IMG/VR virus record: IMGVR_UViG_3300034110_000037
Location: 1-22,668 of that record
Direction: 5' to 3' (one strand)
Length of the DNA stretch: 22,668 nt
Source of the DNA: a virus
Every line of letters starts with the position of its first letter. Position 1 is the stretch's first letter. Shown here piece after piece: positions 13,017-22,668 of this stretch. The notes beneath the pieces were generated by a model that saw only the letters and a program-made list of their open reading frames with translations, was not told the origin of the DNA and made no database searches. Both the position numbers and the translations under genes were made by a program.

Positions 13017-15228
13017 CTTCGTTGGAGGATTGATTACAGAGGCTAGTCCTCTAAACTTTCCAGCTAATGCCACTACAGATGAGCTGAATTTTGTATTGAA
13101 TAGAGATGGCACACGTGATCGTCGATTCGGTATGGATTTTGAAGCTGGATATAACCTAGTTGAGATTCCAGCTACTCTTGCTGAAATGGCAACAACCTCA
13201 CCAGTTCCTTATCAATGGTTTAGTGTAGATGGTGATGCTAATGTGAATATTATGGTTGTGCAGGTTAAAGATTCATTGATATTCTTTGACTTGGATAACA
13301 CCGTAATAACCTCAGCATCTCCTTTAGGAACAATCTCACTGGCTTCTGAAGGTTTCCCAGATGATGTACGTTATTCATTCACAGATGTAAATGGCAGGCT
13401 TATTGTAGCTGCTGGTGTCAGCAATATTGCATCTGTTACGTATGATGGTACAACCTTTGCTGCTACATCTGAGACAATTAAGACACGAGATATTTGGGGA
13501 TTGGAAGTAACAGAGGAGCCAGCTTACGAGACAGATATTCTCTATCGCGGTGGTCTTCCCGAAACACATCAGTACAACCTCTATAATCAATCTTGGGGAA
13601 TCCCTAGGCCGTATTCAGCTCTAGGTGCGCTTCCTATGAATGACCCTGTTGGTGTATACAACGGTGTACTCTCTAAGTACCCTAGTAACTCTGAAGTCGT
13701 CTGGACTGGGCTATACTTCCAACCAGCAGCTTCTGGTGTTGACCCATATGAGCGTCTATATCCTACACTGTTTGAACAAGCATTCGGTTCTAAAGTAAAA
13801 GCTCCTAAGGGCTATTTCATTATTGACCTGTTAGCTCGTGGACCCTCACGAACAGCAGCAATGACTGCTAATGCTGATCGTCATCCAGAACTGAGCTTAA
13901 CACCAATCACTCCAGTAGCTGACACTACTCCCGGAGGAGCAACAATAGTTACTGAATTCGCTGGGAGGGTTTGGTATGCTGGGTTTAGTGGAAAGGTAGT
14001 TGATGGCGATTCCCGAAGCCCTAATCTATCCAGCTATGTAGCTTTCTCACAACTGGTGAGTAACTCACTGGATATAACAAAATGTTATCAATCTGGCGAT
14101 CCTACATCTCGTGAAAGTAATGATTTAGTGGATACCGATGGCGGGCTTATCCGTTTGTCTGGTGCTGAAGAAATCGTTAACATGGTTAACATCGGAAGCA
14201 GCTTGCTGGTATTTGCTACCAACGGTGTGTGGGCAATTAGCGGAGGTGATCGTAATGGATTTACAGCCACTAATTATAAAGTTGACCACCTATCTACCTT
14301 TGGTACAATTGCGCCTCTCTCCGTCGTTTCTGATGGCTCTAGGGCATTGTATTGGGCAGCAGATGGCATCTATGTTGTTGATAAGAATCAAATAGGTGAC
14401 TGGATTGTTAACAATCTAATTCAGAAGAATATTCAAAGCTTTTATGAGGATATTCCGATTGTAGGTAAGTCAAGTGCTATAGGCGTATTTGAAGCTGCTG
14501 GTAAGCGTATCAGATGGTTGTACCACTACGGTGATCGGTTTACAGAATTCTCTGATACTCGTGAGCTTATTCTGGATTTAACTCTAGGAGCGTTCTACCC
14601 GTTTAAGATAATGCGTACTGCCGGGAATGCTGTAGAAGTAGTTTCTGTATTTGCTTCCACACCGTTTAATTCGCCCAGTGTAGTAGGTAATCCTAATAGG
14701 ACTTCTGGAGTGCTTGAGAGCCGCTATCTAACGGTTGTTAATGTAGCAGGTGATCCCTATTTTACATTCTCATACTATAATAACGATAAGTTTCTAGATT
14801 GGAAATCGTTTGATTCTGTAGGATATGATGCAGCAGCGTTCCTTACAACGGGAGCTATCACAGCTAATGATTCTTCAGTTGCTAAGCAGGTTCCATATCT
14901 TACGCTACACTTCAGGCGTACTGAATTGGGGGTAGATGAAAGTCTAGCACCTCAATATACTTCAAGTTGTTTTGTCAGATCACAGTGGGACTGGGCTAAT
15001 AGCGCTAATTCTAATAAGTGGGGAAGCCTATTCCAAGGCTATCGTCAACGTAAGGAATATCTCCCAACATCTGAAGATGATGATTATGACACAGGATTTG
15101 AAGTGGTCACAAGCCGTAGCAAGCTACGTGGACGTGGTAAAGCTTTCTCACTGTTTATGGAAACAGAAGCAGGTAAAGATTGTCGCATACTAGGATGGAG
15201 TATTAGTCTAAATGGAAACCCGGTTTAA
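12982..15228 (+). CDS. Tail nozzle (T7 gp12 / tail tubular B-like)
   Basis: A 748-residue protein forming the short tail's tube below the adaptor. The N-terminus has the nozzle-family opening: NNFVGGLITEASPLNFPANA, then TTDELNFVLNRDGTRDRR, comparable to the start of T7 gp12. The rest is beta-rich with repeated aromatic residues, as expected for a nozzle with propeller-like blades. Length is close to T7 gp12 (794). The start at 12982 is preferred because AAAGGA (12968-12973) lies eight bases before it; the in-frame ATG at 12973 overlaps that site. It overlaps the small upstream gene by 35 bases and the acetyltransferase gene by 17. Confidence 0.85.
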   Translation: MTKKSVKVEVNNFVGGLITEASPLNFPANATTDELNFVLNRDGTRDRRFGMDFEAGYNLVEIPATLAEMATTSPVPYQWFSVDGDANVNIMVVQVKDSLIFFDLDNTVITSASPLGTISLASEGFPDDVRYSFTDVNGRLIVAAGVSNIASVTYDGTTFAATSETIKTRDIWGLEVTEEPAYETDILYRGGLPETHQYNLYNQSWGIPRPYSALGALPMNDPVGVYNGVLSKYPSNSEVVWTGLYFQPAASGVDPYERLYPTLFEQAFGSKVKAPKGYFIIDLLARGPSRTAAMTANADRHPELSLTPITPVADTTPGGATIVTEFAGRVWYAGFSGKVVDGDSRSPNLSSYVAFSQLVSNSLDITKCYQSGDPTSRESNDLVDTDGGLIRLSGAEEIVNMVNIGSSLLVFATNGVWAISGGDRNGFTATNYKVDHLSTFGTIAPLSVVSDGSRALYWAADGIYVVDKNQIGDWIVNNLIQKNIQSFYEDIPIVGKSSAIGVFEAAGKRIRWLYHYGDRFTEFSDTRELILDLTLGAFYPFKIMRTAGNAVEVVSVFASTPFNSPSVVGNPNRTSGVLESRYLTVVNVAGDPYFTFSYYNNDKFLDWKSFDSVGYDAAAFLTTGAITANDSSVAKQVPYLTLHFRRTELGVDESLAPQYTSSCFVRSQWDWANSANSNKWGSLFQGYRQRKEYLPTSEDDDYDTGFEVVTSRSKLRGRGKAFSLFMETEAGKDCRILGWSISLNGNPV

Positions 15229-15697
15229 AGCAGTGAGAACTGAGGATGAGGAGCTTGTAGCTTCCATCCTTACACACCCAACAGTATTGCCACACGTCAT
15301 TGATGATGGAGTGTGTGCTTTGAAGGGCTTCATCAATCCTACCATGTTTTGGATTACCGTGTACGATGAGGGAGAGCTTCTAGGAATGTTTCTTTCTCAT
15401 CCACATAATTCTGTTACATATGAGAGCCATACATGCTTACTCCCAAATGCTTATGGAGCTAGGGCAGTTAAGGCTGCACATGCTTACATGGAATGGATGT
15501 TTACATGGACAGCTTGCCAGAAATTAATAACAAATGTTCCTGAGTATAACAAACTAGCATTACGATTTGCTCGTAAGGTTGGTGGAGTGCTTGAGGGATG
15601 TAATAGGCAAAGCTTTTTAAAGGATGGTGTATTGATGGATCAATATGTCCTCGGTATAACTAAAGGAGAATTTCTATGCCAGCACTCGCCGCAGTAG
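15212..15697 (+). CDS. GNAT-like acetyltransferase encoded in the tail operon
   Basis: A 161-residue protein with GNAT-fold order: an N-terminal strand-helix section, a central strand pair (FWITVYDEGELLGMFLSH), then a helix (RAVKAAHAYMEWMF) and the typical C-terminal run: VPEYNKLALRFARKVGG, with Asn and Ala at the cofactor-binding positions, then VLEGCNRQSFLKDGVLMDQYVLGI. Only a degenerate acetyl-CoA P-loop (NAYGARAVKAA) is visible, so activity is uncertain. It overlaps the nozzle by 17 bases and the next gene by 22, so it belongs to the virion operon. Similar GNAT-like genes occur among structural genes of other podoviruses, with substrates unknown to me. It could modify a virion or a host protein. 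Confidence 0.72.
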   Translation: METRFKAVRTEDEELVASILTHPTVLPHVIDDGVCALKGFINPTMFWITVYDEGELLGMFLSHPHNSVTYESHTCLLPNAYGARAVKAAHAYMEWMFTWTACQKLITNVPEYNKLALRFARKVGGVLEGCNRQSFLKDGVLMDQYVLGITKGEFLCQHSPQ

Positions 15698-16188
15698 CAG
15701 CAGTTGTAAGTATTGTTGGAACGGCTGCATCAATTAAGTCACAGGCAGATGCACGATCATCTGCAGCAGCTAGTGCTGATGAACAGCGTAAGGCTCAGAG
15801 TGAACAACGAGCAGTTGTAGCAGCACAGCAAGCTAATGACCGTCGTGCTCAAATACGTGAAGAGCGTGTACGTAGAGCACGTCTCCTGCAAGGCTCTGAA
15901 AACTCAGGTACGTCAGGGAGTTCTGGAGAAGCTGGAGCTGTAGGAAGCATTGCTACGCAGTACTTTGCTACTACTGGAAGCTTGTTAGGTGGAGCACAAG
16001 CCTCTGCAAATATTAGTACATTTCAACAGAATGCTGCTAACTTCAACTACAGCACACAAAAGAGTTCTCAAGAGGCTTCTATATACGGACAGGCTGGACA
16101 ACTCGCAGGGAATATTTTTGAACAAGTTGGTACAATTAATAACTCATTTAAAACACCAACTACACCTCCAAGTGATTCGGCAGGTTAA
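15676..16188 (+). CDS. Small internal virion (ejection) protein, T7 gp14-like
   Basis: A 170-residue protein with an N-terminal hydrophobic helix (residues 3-20: ALAAVAAVVSIVGTAASI), an Ala/Gln/Arg-rich charged helix (about 25-72), a Gly/Ser/Ala-rich link (GSENSGTSGSSGEAGAVGS) and a Gln/Asn/Ala-rich C-terminal part. This composition and its position between nozzle and giant internal protein match small ejection proteins such as T7 gp14 and P22 gp7, which insert into the host envelope during infection. AAAGGAGAA (15662-15670) is an excellent ribosome site six bases before ATG. It overlaps the GNAT-like gene by 22 bases. Confidence 0.75.
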   Translation: MPALAAVAAVVSIVGTAASIKSQADARSSAAASADEQRKAQSEQRAVVAAQQANDRRAQIREERVRRARLLQGSENSGTSGSSGEAGAVGSIATQYFATTGSLLGGAQASANISTFQQNAANFNYSTQKSSQEASIYGQAGQLAGNIFEQVGTINNSFKTPTTPPSDSAG

Positions 16189-16205
16189 GAGTTAATAAGG
16201 AATCT

Positions 16206-19200
16206 ATGGCAGACATTCTCGATACAATTGCAGGAGCACCTCCCGCATATGATTTTCCATTAGAGCAGCTCACTACTGAAGCTATTCTAAATAAACCAGC
16301 ACCTCCACCTGCTGCTGTTCGTAACCGTGCAGCTACAGCAGCTATGCTTGATGGTGATCCAGCTAAGGCTATTGAGAAGTATCAGTCTATGGTGGCTGAG
16401 GGTCAAAGTGGTGGAGATACGCAAGCACAGGGCGTAATTGATGCGTTTCATAAGCAAGATAATTCTCTTGATATGAAAGCCATTATGAGTGTTCTAGCCG
16501 ATCCTAAGCTCACTATCCAACAGAAGCAAGGTGCTGTAGATGCTGTTAAGGGCAGTGCTGTTCTTAAAGACAGTGGAACAAGCCTGTTAACTAAGAACTT
16601 GGCAGAGGGTAGTGATGGTGAGACACAGGAAGCTGAAGATGCTCGTATCTCTACAGCTTCTGCTCTGAACGAGATATACAAGAGTAAAGAGACCATCCAA
16701 GGGCTTGTAAACGCTCATGGAGCCTCTTTGAATGATGGCACTAGCTCAGCTACTGTGGACATGCTTTCTGCTGTCCTAGCCCCGTTTGCTACGTCTGCTC
16801 GTAGCTTTAAATTTGCTAAGGCTGTAGCTGAGGCTAATGGTCAGAAATTTACAGCTTGGGATGCTGTTAAGGCGGCTACGATTGGTGCTGGTAATGTTAC
16901 AGAGGATGCTCGTAAGAATCTGGAGAGTATGTCTCCTACAGCACGGGTAGCATATGCTAAGACATTGATTGATGTTATTCAGAAGAATAGCGGATTGTTG
17001 TTTGCTAATGACAATCAATATGCTCAGTTTATGAAGGCTTCTCAAATCTTTGAGGAAGGTGGATACTCTACTGCTGAGAAGTATATTGATAACGTAACAT
17101 TCCTGTTAGACGCTATTGGTGTTGGTCAGATACTGAAGGGCAGTGGTAAGGTTGTCAAAGCTAAGAATGCTGCTAAGGTTGTAGCAGAGGATGCTGGATA
17201 TTCTAATCGCTATACTCCTAAGAATGATATTGTAGACGTTGTACAGCGTATTGAAACAAACTCAGTTGTACGCCAAGAGAATCCAGCATCAGTAGCCTCT
17301 ACAGCTAATCAGTCTAATCCTGAGAAAGCTCGTGGATTCCATGAAGCTGTATTCAAGTCTACAGATGATACAATCTCTGAAGCTACTCACGGTACGACTA
17401 AAGATCAAGCTATCATCAACGATGTATTCCCACAAGCATCTACGGGCAATGGCGTAACAGCTAAGGCTGCTGACATTCAGCGTAACCTTCGCCTAGATGA
17501 GAATCTTACACCACGTCTCAAGCAAATGTTGAAAGAGAGTGATGTAGCAATTCACTACAGCTTGGAAGAGAAAGCAGCAGCTAGGGCTCAGATCATTCGT
17601 GATTATTCCTCAGCTACTGATCTGGTTCCTGTAGATGCTATGGGTGGATTTGAAGCAGGCTTTAAGCTTGACGGCAGTGGGTTGAAAATCTCTGCTGTAT
17701 ACGGCACTAAGGAGGGTGCATTCGTTAATGCTCAGGAAGCATATCAACAAGCTCTGTATGGCTTGCGTAATCAAGGCATTCTTCCTAGCGAAGTAGAAGT
17801 ATTAGCTAAGCAAGGCTTGGATTATGTTCCAGTAGATTTGAAAGCTGTTGGTAATAAAGAAGGAAGCTACCTAGTACGTATCAACACTGAGCGTATGATT
17901 GGTGATCAGGATATTGCTAAGTTTGAAACAGAAACTGTTAAGCGTAATTTCTTTGATCGTAGTCCTGTATCTGTATGGAATCAGAATGGCAGCGTAAGCC
18001 GTTGGATGTTTGATGCAGCTTCAATGATTAGCCCACGTTACACTGGTGCTGCTGTTGTAGCCACTGATCTTGTTTCTCACTTTGAGAAGGAGATGCTCCA
18101 CATTGCTGATGCATATGCTAAGCAATATAACAGCTTGGCTAAAGTCCGTAAAGCTAAGATTGATGAATATATCAAAGAGGCTAACTTTAAGGGATTGCCA
18201 TTTGATCAAGCTGATCTCGTAGGACGAGGGTTCCATCCTGAAGAGATTGATACATTGCGATCATGGCGTGATTTCTGGGACAGTCACTTCTACCTAGAGA
18301 ATAATGATGTTATTCGTTCCTTGAATAATCAGGGATACCAGATGTTTAAAACACCATCAACGGAGTTGTATGCTAAGCCTATTAGTAAGAATTCAAATGT
18401 TGGAAAGGTGTTTGATCCAGCATCTGGAATGGTATTGGAATTATCTCAAGTTGCTCTGGATGATCTATACGCCAAAGGTGGTACATTGGCCAAGTTGCGT
18501 AGACCTACTGAGTTTACTTTTGGCATGCCTTATAAGAAAGGTGTGAAGCAGACAACAGCCTCCACTGAGTATATGATTGTACGTAATACACCAACGGAGT
18601 ATCTACGTAAATTCAGAGATAGTGATCAAGTGTTGAACTATCGTGAAGGATATTATCAGCTTCAATATAAAGCTCCTCGATTTGTTGATGAGCTGACTGT
18701 AGAAGGTGGACGAGTTACTGGACGTAGGGCTGTAGCAGTTGCTGGTGATACAGCAGAGGCTGAACGCTTTGCTGTTCGTCAACGCCGTACCAATCCTGAT
18801 AAGCAATATGAAGTGCGAGCTGATGATAAGGCTGTACGTCGTGGAGGTGATGATTGGTTTGATCTGAATGCCACATCTGGACGTATCGCTCAGAAGCATC
18901 GTGGAAAGCTCCTAGAAGACGCTACAGGCATCAATCACTTGGGAGATGGTACATACATAGTCAATCCTGTAGAAAGCGCTACAAGGGCTGCTAAATCAAT
19001 CTCTGGACGTACTGTAACTCGCCCTATGCTGGAAACAGCTAAGAGCAGGTTTATCAGCCAATATTGGGATAGTCTGCCTGACAATGGATTTGGTGGTAAG
19101 CGATTCCCATCTGCTCCAGGAGAGATTGGTAGTAAGGGTGGTCAATTCTCTAAGCAGACAGCAGATGCTCGTACTACTTGGGAATACATTCACTATCTGG

Positions 19201-20909
19201 AGAATGGCTACATCAATTCTGTTGACGAGTTCTTCAAGCAACAGTTTAACGCTATTGGACAAGCTCTAGGTGAACTAGGGATGAGCCGTACAGAACGTGC
19301 AGTAATGCGTTCCACAGAGGTCGTAGAGGGACCAATGCACTTGGGTAAGAATCTGGTATTCCAAGCATACATTGCCCTTAACCCACTTCGTCAGTGGATT
19401 GTTCAGACTAACCAGATTGTACGCACAATGTCATATAGTCCACAAACATGGTTGACAGGTCAGGGTGCTAAGCTGTTAGGTGAGTATGCGGCAGTTAAAG
19501 GTGGATTTGGTGGGAGTGTATCTGCTGAAGGAAGAGCATTTGCTAAATTCCTAGATAGTTCTGGATTGCTCCAGTCTGTGGATAAACAGAACCTGATTCG
19601 CGGTAGTCTGATCCAAGCAGCGGATAGTTCTAATCAAGCTGTACGCGTAGCTTCTGAGATTGGTCAGGCCCCACGTAAGATTGGCTTTGATGCAGCAGAG
19701 ATGATGAATTTGATGGGACACGGTGCTGCTGTGTTTGACAAGTATCGTAGAGCAGGTAAGGATATAAATGATCTTACTGTTATGCGTGAGATGCATTCCG
19801 AGCTACGTGCAATTAGCTATGACATGAACTTTGCAGGTGATATGGTTTACAACCAAACATCTCCAGCATTGGTTATGCAGTTCTTGCAAGTTCCACATAA
19901 GGCTCTGTTGCAAGCTACTAATCGCCGTATTCCTCCTAGTACACGAGCATGGCTCTTGGCTGGTGATATTGTACTGTTTGGAATTCCAGCAGCTATGATT
20001 AGCACAGTTCTCGGTGGTGATGTTCTCCCGGATCATGAGAAGACTCGTCAACTCTTCACAGAAGGACTGGAAAGCTTTATTCTGAATAACGCTCTATCTC
20101 AACTTATGGGTGAAGAGACTAATGTAGATTTCTCTACGTTCTCTCCTGAATCCTTAGATGGCTGGGCTAAGATATTCCACGGAATGATTGGTGAAGGTAT
20201 GGGTCAAGTAGTGATGAATAGTCCTGCTGGTCAACTCTTCCTCGCTGAAGGTGGACGCTTCCAGAATGCTGTGTCACAGATGACTAAGTTTATGTCTCCT
20301 TGGGAACCCGGAGAGCGTACACAGGAAGAGGCTGTGATGGTGGTGAATGAGATTGCTAAGATTTCATCTGGATGGAATAATGCCATGAAGATGAAGCAAG
20401 CTCTTGCCCTGAAGAAGTCTCTGGATAAGAATGGTGTAGTGATTGATCCTAATGTCAATAATGCTGAAGCAATTATGCAGCTATTTGGTTTTGCCACAGG
20501 TAATACTAAGAAGATGTATGAGAGTCAACGTATTGTTATTGAAGGCTCAAAGAAGCACAAGGAAGATGTGCTCACTGCTTATAAAGCAGCTAAGCAATAT
20601 CATCAGAGTAAGTTTGAATCAGGAATCACTTCCCCAGCTCAACAGCAAGCTGTAATTGGACAGATGCTGATGATGTATAAGGATGATCCAGTAGCACTTG
20701 ATATTATTAACCGTGAATGGTCTAAAGACAGCATGGGCAAGGATCAAATGTTATTTATGGGTATGATTAAGAGTGTAGGCTTGCCACAATATGGTATGAC
20801 TATTGATGAAATCAAACAGTCTCCTATTCCTGATGACCATAAAGAGATTCTAATTCAACGTCTGACTGATGCTAAGAACGCTCGTACAGAAATTAATAAA
20901 GGTAAATAA
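16206..20909 (+). CDS. Giant internal virion (ejection) protein
   Basis: A 1567-residue protein, the largest in the window. Length, position and Ala/Lys/Gln-rich helical composition match the large ejected core proteins of short-tailed phages (T7 gp16, 1318 residues). No lytic transglycosylase motif of the T7 gp16 N-terminus is visible, so wall opening is probably not its task, or is done elsewhere. Residues 1248-1271 (AWLLAGDIVLFGIPAAMIST and on) are the only clear membrane-like helix and could insert in the host membrane. A middle section (about 640-900) has many aromatic and charged residues (YGLRN, WRDFWDSHFYLENN). AAGG (16197-16200) precedes ATG; the stop overlaps the next start as TAATG. 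Confidence 0.82.
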   Translation: MADILDTIAGAPPAYDFPLEQLTTEAILNKPAPPPAAVRNRAATAAMLDGDPAKAIEKYQSMVAEGQSGGDTQAQGVIDAFHKQDNSLDMKAIMSVLADPKLTIQQKQGAVDAVKGSAVLKDSGTSLLTKNLAEGSDGETQEAEDARISTASALNEIYKSKETIQGLVNAHGASLNDGTSSATVDMLSAVLAPFATSARSFKFAKAVAEANGQKFTAWDAVKAATIGAGNVTEDARKNLESMSPTARVAYAKTLIDVIQKNSGLLFANDNQYAQFMKASQIFEEGGYSTAEKYIDNVTFLLDAIGVGQILKGSGKVVKAKNAAKVVAEDAGYSNRYTPKNDIVDVVQRIETNSVVRQENPASVASTANQSNPEKARGFHEAVFKSTDDTISEATHGTTKDQAIINDVFPQASTGNGVTAKAADIQRNLRLDENLTPRLKQMLKESDVAIHYSLEEKAAARAQIIRDYSSATDLVPVDAMGGFEAGFKLDGSGLKISAVYGTKEGAFVNAQEAYQQALYGLRNQGILPSEVEVLAKQGLDYVPVDLKAVGNKEGSYLVRINTERMIGDQDIAKFETETVKRNFFDRSPVSVWNQNGSVSRWMFDAASMISPRYTGAAVVATDLVSHFEKEMLHIADAYAKQYNSLAKVRKAKIDEYIKEANFKGLPFDQADLVGRGFHPEEIDTLRSWRDFWDSHFYLENNDVIRSLNNQGYQMFKTPSTELYAKPISKNSNVGKVFDPASGMVLELSQVALDDLYAKGGTLAKLRRPTEFTFGMPYKKGVKQTTASTEYMIVRNTPTEYLRKFRDSDQVLNYREGYYQLQYKAPRFVDELTVEGGRVTGRRAVAVAGDTAEAERFAVRQRRTNPDKQYEVRADDKAVRRGGDDWFDLNATSGRIAQKHRGKLLEDATGINHLGDGTYIVNPVESATRAAKSISGRTVTRPMLETAKSRFISQYWDSLPDNGFGGKRFPSAPGEIGSKGGQFSKQTADARTTWEYIHYLENGYINSVDEFFKQQFNAIGQALGELGMSRTERAVMRSTEVVEGPMHLGKNLVFQAYIALNPLRQWIVQTNQIVRTMSYSPQTWLTGQGAKLLGEYAAVKGGFGGSVSAEGRAFAKFLDSSGLLQSVDKQNLIRGSLIQAADSSNQAVRVASEIGQAPRKIGFDAAEMMNLMGHGAAVFDKYRRAGKDINDLTVMREMHSELRAISYDMNFAGDMVYNQTSPALVMQFLQVPHKALLQATNRRIPPSTRAWLLAGDIVLFGIPAAMISTVLGGDVLPDHEKTRQLFTEGLESFILNNALSQLMGEETNVDFSTFSPESLDGWAKIFHGMIGEGMGQVVMNSPAGQLFLAEGGRFQNAVSQMTKFMSPWEPGERTQEEAVMVVNEIAKISSGWNNAMKMKQALALKKSLDKNGVVIDPNVNNAEAIMQLFGFATGNTKKMYESQRIVIEGSKKHKEDVLTAYKAAKQYHQSKFESGITSPAQQQAVIGQMLMMYKDDPVALDIINREWSKDSMGKDQMLFMGMIKSVGLPQYGMTIDEIKQSPIPDDHKEILIQRLTDAKNARTEINKGK

Positions 20910-22668
20910 TGGACTTCTCAGTCAATTCGACTAGAATGCCTGAAGCTCCTAACACGGTGGGACGAGATATTGTCTCACCTGTTCAAGAGCAGGCTATGAC
21001 TACTAACATCGTTCCAGCTCTTGCTAATGTTGCTGACATATTCATGAAGGGATATGCAGCAGATAAGAAGGCTGAGGCTGATGCTTTTAAGCAATCTGTA
21101 CTAGGAGATTACGCTCGTAAACAGGCTGCTATTAACGAAGCAATTGCAAGTGGGGAGATGAACCCTGATGTAGCGGCTACGCGCTCTAGGGCTCTGTTTA
21201 GCAAGACTATGGCAGGTTATACCCAGTTTGCTGATGACATTCATAAGATCAACAATTCAATGCGATCTGGAAGTGAGTTGGGTGTAGCAGAAGATGCTGT
21301 AAAGTCTGCTGCTGAAACGCAGAAGGCTCGTGAGAGTGCTGCTAGGGCTAATGGTGTAACCATCTACCCTTGGATGGATGCAGCCACTAAAGAAGTGATG
21401 CTTCAGACTAATGAAGCTTCTATCCGTGCTGAACGTGAATGGAAACAGAAACAAGAGCGTAATGCTGAGCAACGGGCTATGTCTGCTGAAGAGCGTACAA
21501 TGGTTGATCGTGAGCGTAAAGAAGATGCTCTGAAAATGGTTACAGATATTGCTGGTAATAACATTACCTCTTCGTCTGCATTCATTCAAGGATTGTCTGC
21601 TAAGGTGTCACAAGGGACCATTCCTGCTGATCAGGCTGCTCTGATGATGACTCAGCACTTCTCTCAGATTGAAGCAGCTATTCAGGCAGCTTCTGGTCTC
21701 AATCCAGAGATTGCTTCTCCATATCGTTCTCTGTTCACTGATCTCAAAGCTCTGGGCACTAAAGCTATTGATCCTAAGACTAGCTCTGAAACTTCTAAAG
21801 CTATGTTTGATGAGATTATGTATAGGGCTAAACTTGTAGCTGTTACAAGCGATCCAGCATTGAAGGCTACTGTTGTAGCTAATTCCTTGCTTGGTGGTAG
21901 TCCTGTTACCGCCCTTATGTCAATCAAACCTATTACGGATTACATTGACAAGGCTTCTCGTATTGACAGCTCTAAGGGTGAAGGATATGTCCCTCAGATC
22001 GTTGGTAACCCTGACGTAGAGAAAGATGTATTGAAATTTCTTAACGTAGCCATTAAGAAGGTTAACGAAGGAGGATATTCTGACAATCCTAAGGCTGAAA
22101 AGGAAGCTATCACGTCAGTGAATAACATCCTGAAGCAGACAGCAGATTTGCAGAATGATCCTACAGCTAAACAGAATCCTGAGAAACTGGCTGAGATGGC
22201 TAAGTTCTATGCATCTCCAGAGTATGGAGCATTCATGGCCAAGGGTAAGATCAATCCACAAGCTGCTCAAGCTGCTAAGCAGACATGGCAAGCTACGTAT
22301 GATCCTGCTGTACAGCAAAGCATTCAGAAACGTCTAAGTGCTTGGGAGACTAGCTTAGCTTCTCAAAGCGGTGGTGGTGTTAAGGGAGTTAAGCTCACTG
22401 ATGCCATTGATATTAAGTATGATGGTAGCGGTATTTCCTTCGTTCCTAAGAAGAGTAATGTGGCTATGGAGCCATACCAACAGAAACAACAGGAGGCTTC
22501 AATTGCTGAACTGAACGCTGTTAAAGCTGGTATTAACCAGAGTATCCGTATTGGAGCGCACATGGAAGGCTCCACAGACTATAACAAGTATTGGGAAGAG
22601 AATAAACATCTCTATGTCCCTCAGCTTTATCCTGCTCGTATTGGCACTATTGTCAACGGATATAAGTA
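20909..22668 (+). CDS. Large internal virion protein, incomplete at the window edge
   Basis: An open frame of 586 codons that has no stop before the right edge, so the 3' end is missing. ATG overlaps the previous stop (TAATG) after AAAGG (20898-20902). The product (MDFSVNSTRMPEAPNTVGRD at its start) is helical and rich in Ala, Lys, Gln and Glu, with long charged stretches such as AADKKAEADAFKQ and EREWKQKQERNAEQRA that suit coiled coils. This and its place after the giant protein suggest another ejected core protein, comparable in role to T7 gp15. No enzyme motif is visible in the part present. Confidence 0.8.
   Translation, partial: MDFSVNSTRMPEAPNTVGRDIVSPVQEQAMTTNIVPALANVADIFMKGYAADKKAEADAFKQSVLGDYARKQAAINEAIASGEMNPDVAATRSRALFSKTMAGYTQFADDIHKINNSMRSGSELGVAEDAVKSAAETQKARESAARANGVTIYPWMDAATKEVMLQTNEASIRAEREWKQKQERNAEQRAMSAEERTMVDRERKEDALKMVTDIAGNNITSSSAFIQGLSAKVSQGTIPADQAALMMTQHFSQIEAAIQAASGLNPEIASPYRSLFTDLKALGTKAIDPKTSSETSKAMFDEIMYRAKLVAVTSDPALKATVVANSLLGGSPVTALMSIKPITDYIDKASRIDSSKGEGYVPQIVGNPDVEKDVLKFLNVAIKKVNEGGYSDNPKAEKEAITSVNNILKQTADLQNDPTAKQNPEKLAEMAKFYASPEYGAFMAKGKINPQAAQAAKQTWQATYDPAVQQSIQKRLSAWETSLASQSGGGVKGVKLTDAIDIKYDGSGISFVPKKSNVAMEPYQQKQQEASIAELNAVKAGINQSIRIGAHMEGSTDYNKYWEENKHLYVPQLYPARIGTIVNGYK

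Noticed and set aside
1-22668. Terminal direct repeats, tRNA genes, integrase or lysogeny genes
   Set aside because: None were seen. The window edge cuts a gene on the right, so genome ends cannot be judged. No cloverleaf-like sequence or integrase/repressor motif was found by eye.

Overview
The window is part of the genome of a short-tailed, double-stranded DNA bacteriophage (podovirus morphotype, Caudoviricetes). It carries the late half of the genome: receptor-binding proteins, lysis, DNA packaging, capsid, tail tube and ejection proteins. No replication, transcription or integration gene is visible. A signal-anchor endolysin and a nested Rz/Rz1 spanin pair point to a Gram-negative (two-membrane) host. 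The host genus cannot be read from the sequence. The DNA is moderately AT-rich. All recognised genes are on the + strand, tightly packed and often overlapping by 1-35 bases, which suggests long co-transcribed units with translational coupling.

Layout. Bases 1-726 are a large non-coding control region. It has two sigma70-like promoters facing left, out of the window; a cluster of CTGAGTAT-like motifs spaced by about one helical turn; several dyads; and direct and inverted repeats. Bases 727-2772 encode a tail spike with a pectate-lyase-type N-terminal signature. Bases 2774-4252 hold the lysis cassette (holin-like protein, SAR endolysin, Rz, Rz1) with a small unknown gene on each side. A second tail fibre (4253-5017) shares the virion-anchor N-terminus of the spike. 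Packaging follows: small terminase, large terminase, a free-standing HNH endonuclease inserted between terminase and portal, the portal, and a small unknown protein.

A 122-base AT-rich gap (9594-9715) repeats a 16-base element from the first control region. It precedes scaffold, major capsid protein and a probable capsid decoration protein. This high-output block is closed by a clear rho-independent terminator (11994-12030), comparable in position to the terminator after gene 10 in T7. Downstream lie the head-tail adaptor (T7 gp11-like), a small protein, the tail nozzle (T7 gp12-like), a GNAT-like acetyltransferase, a small internal virion protein, a 1567-residue giant internal protein, and a further large internal protein that runs off the right edge.

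How it works together: scaffold and coat build the procapsid on the portal, terminase fills it, adaptor and nozzle close the vertex, and two fibre/spike proteins attach for host recognition. The internal proteins are probably ejected to carry DNA across the envelope. Holin, endolysin and spanins release progeny. The least explained part is the non-coding control DNA at 1-726 and its echo at 9594-9715.
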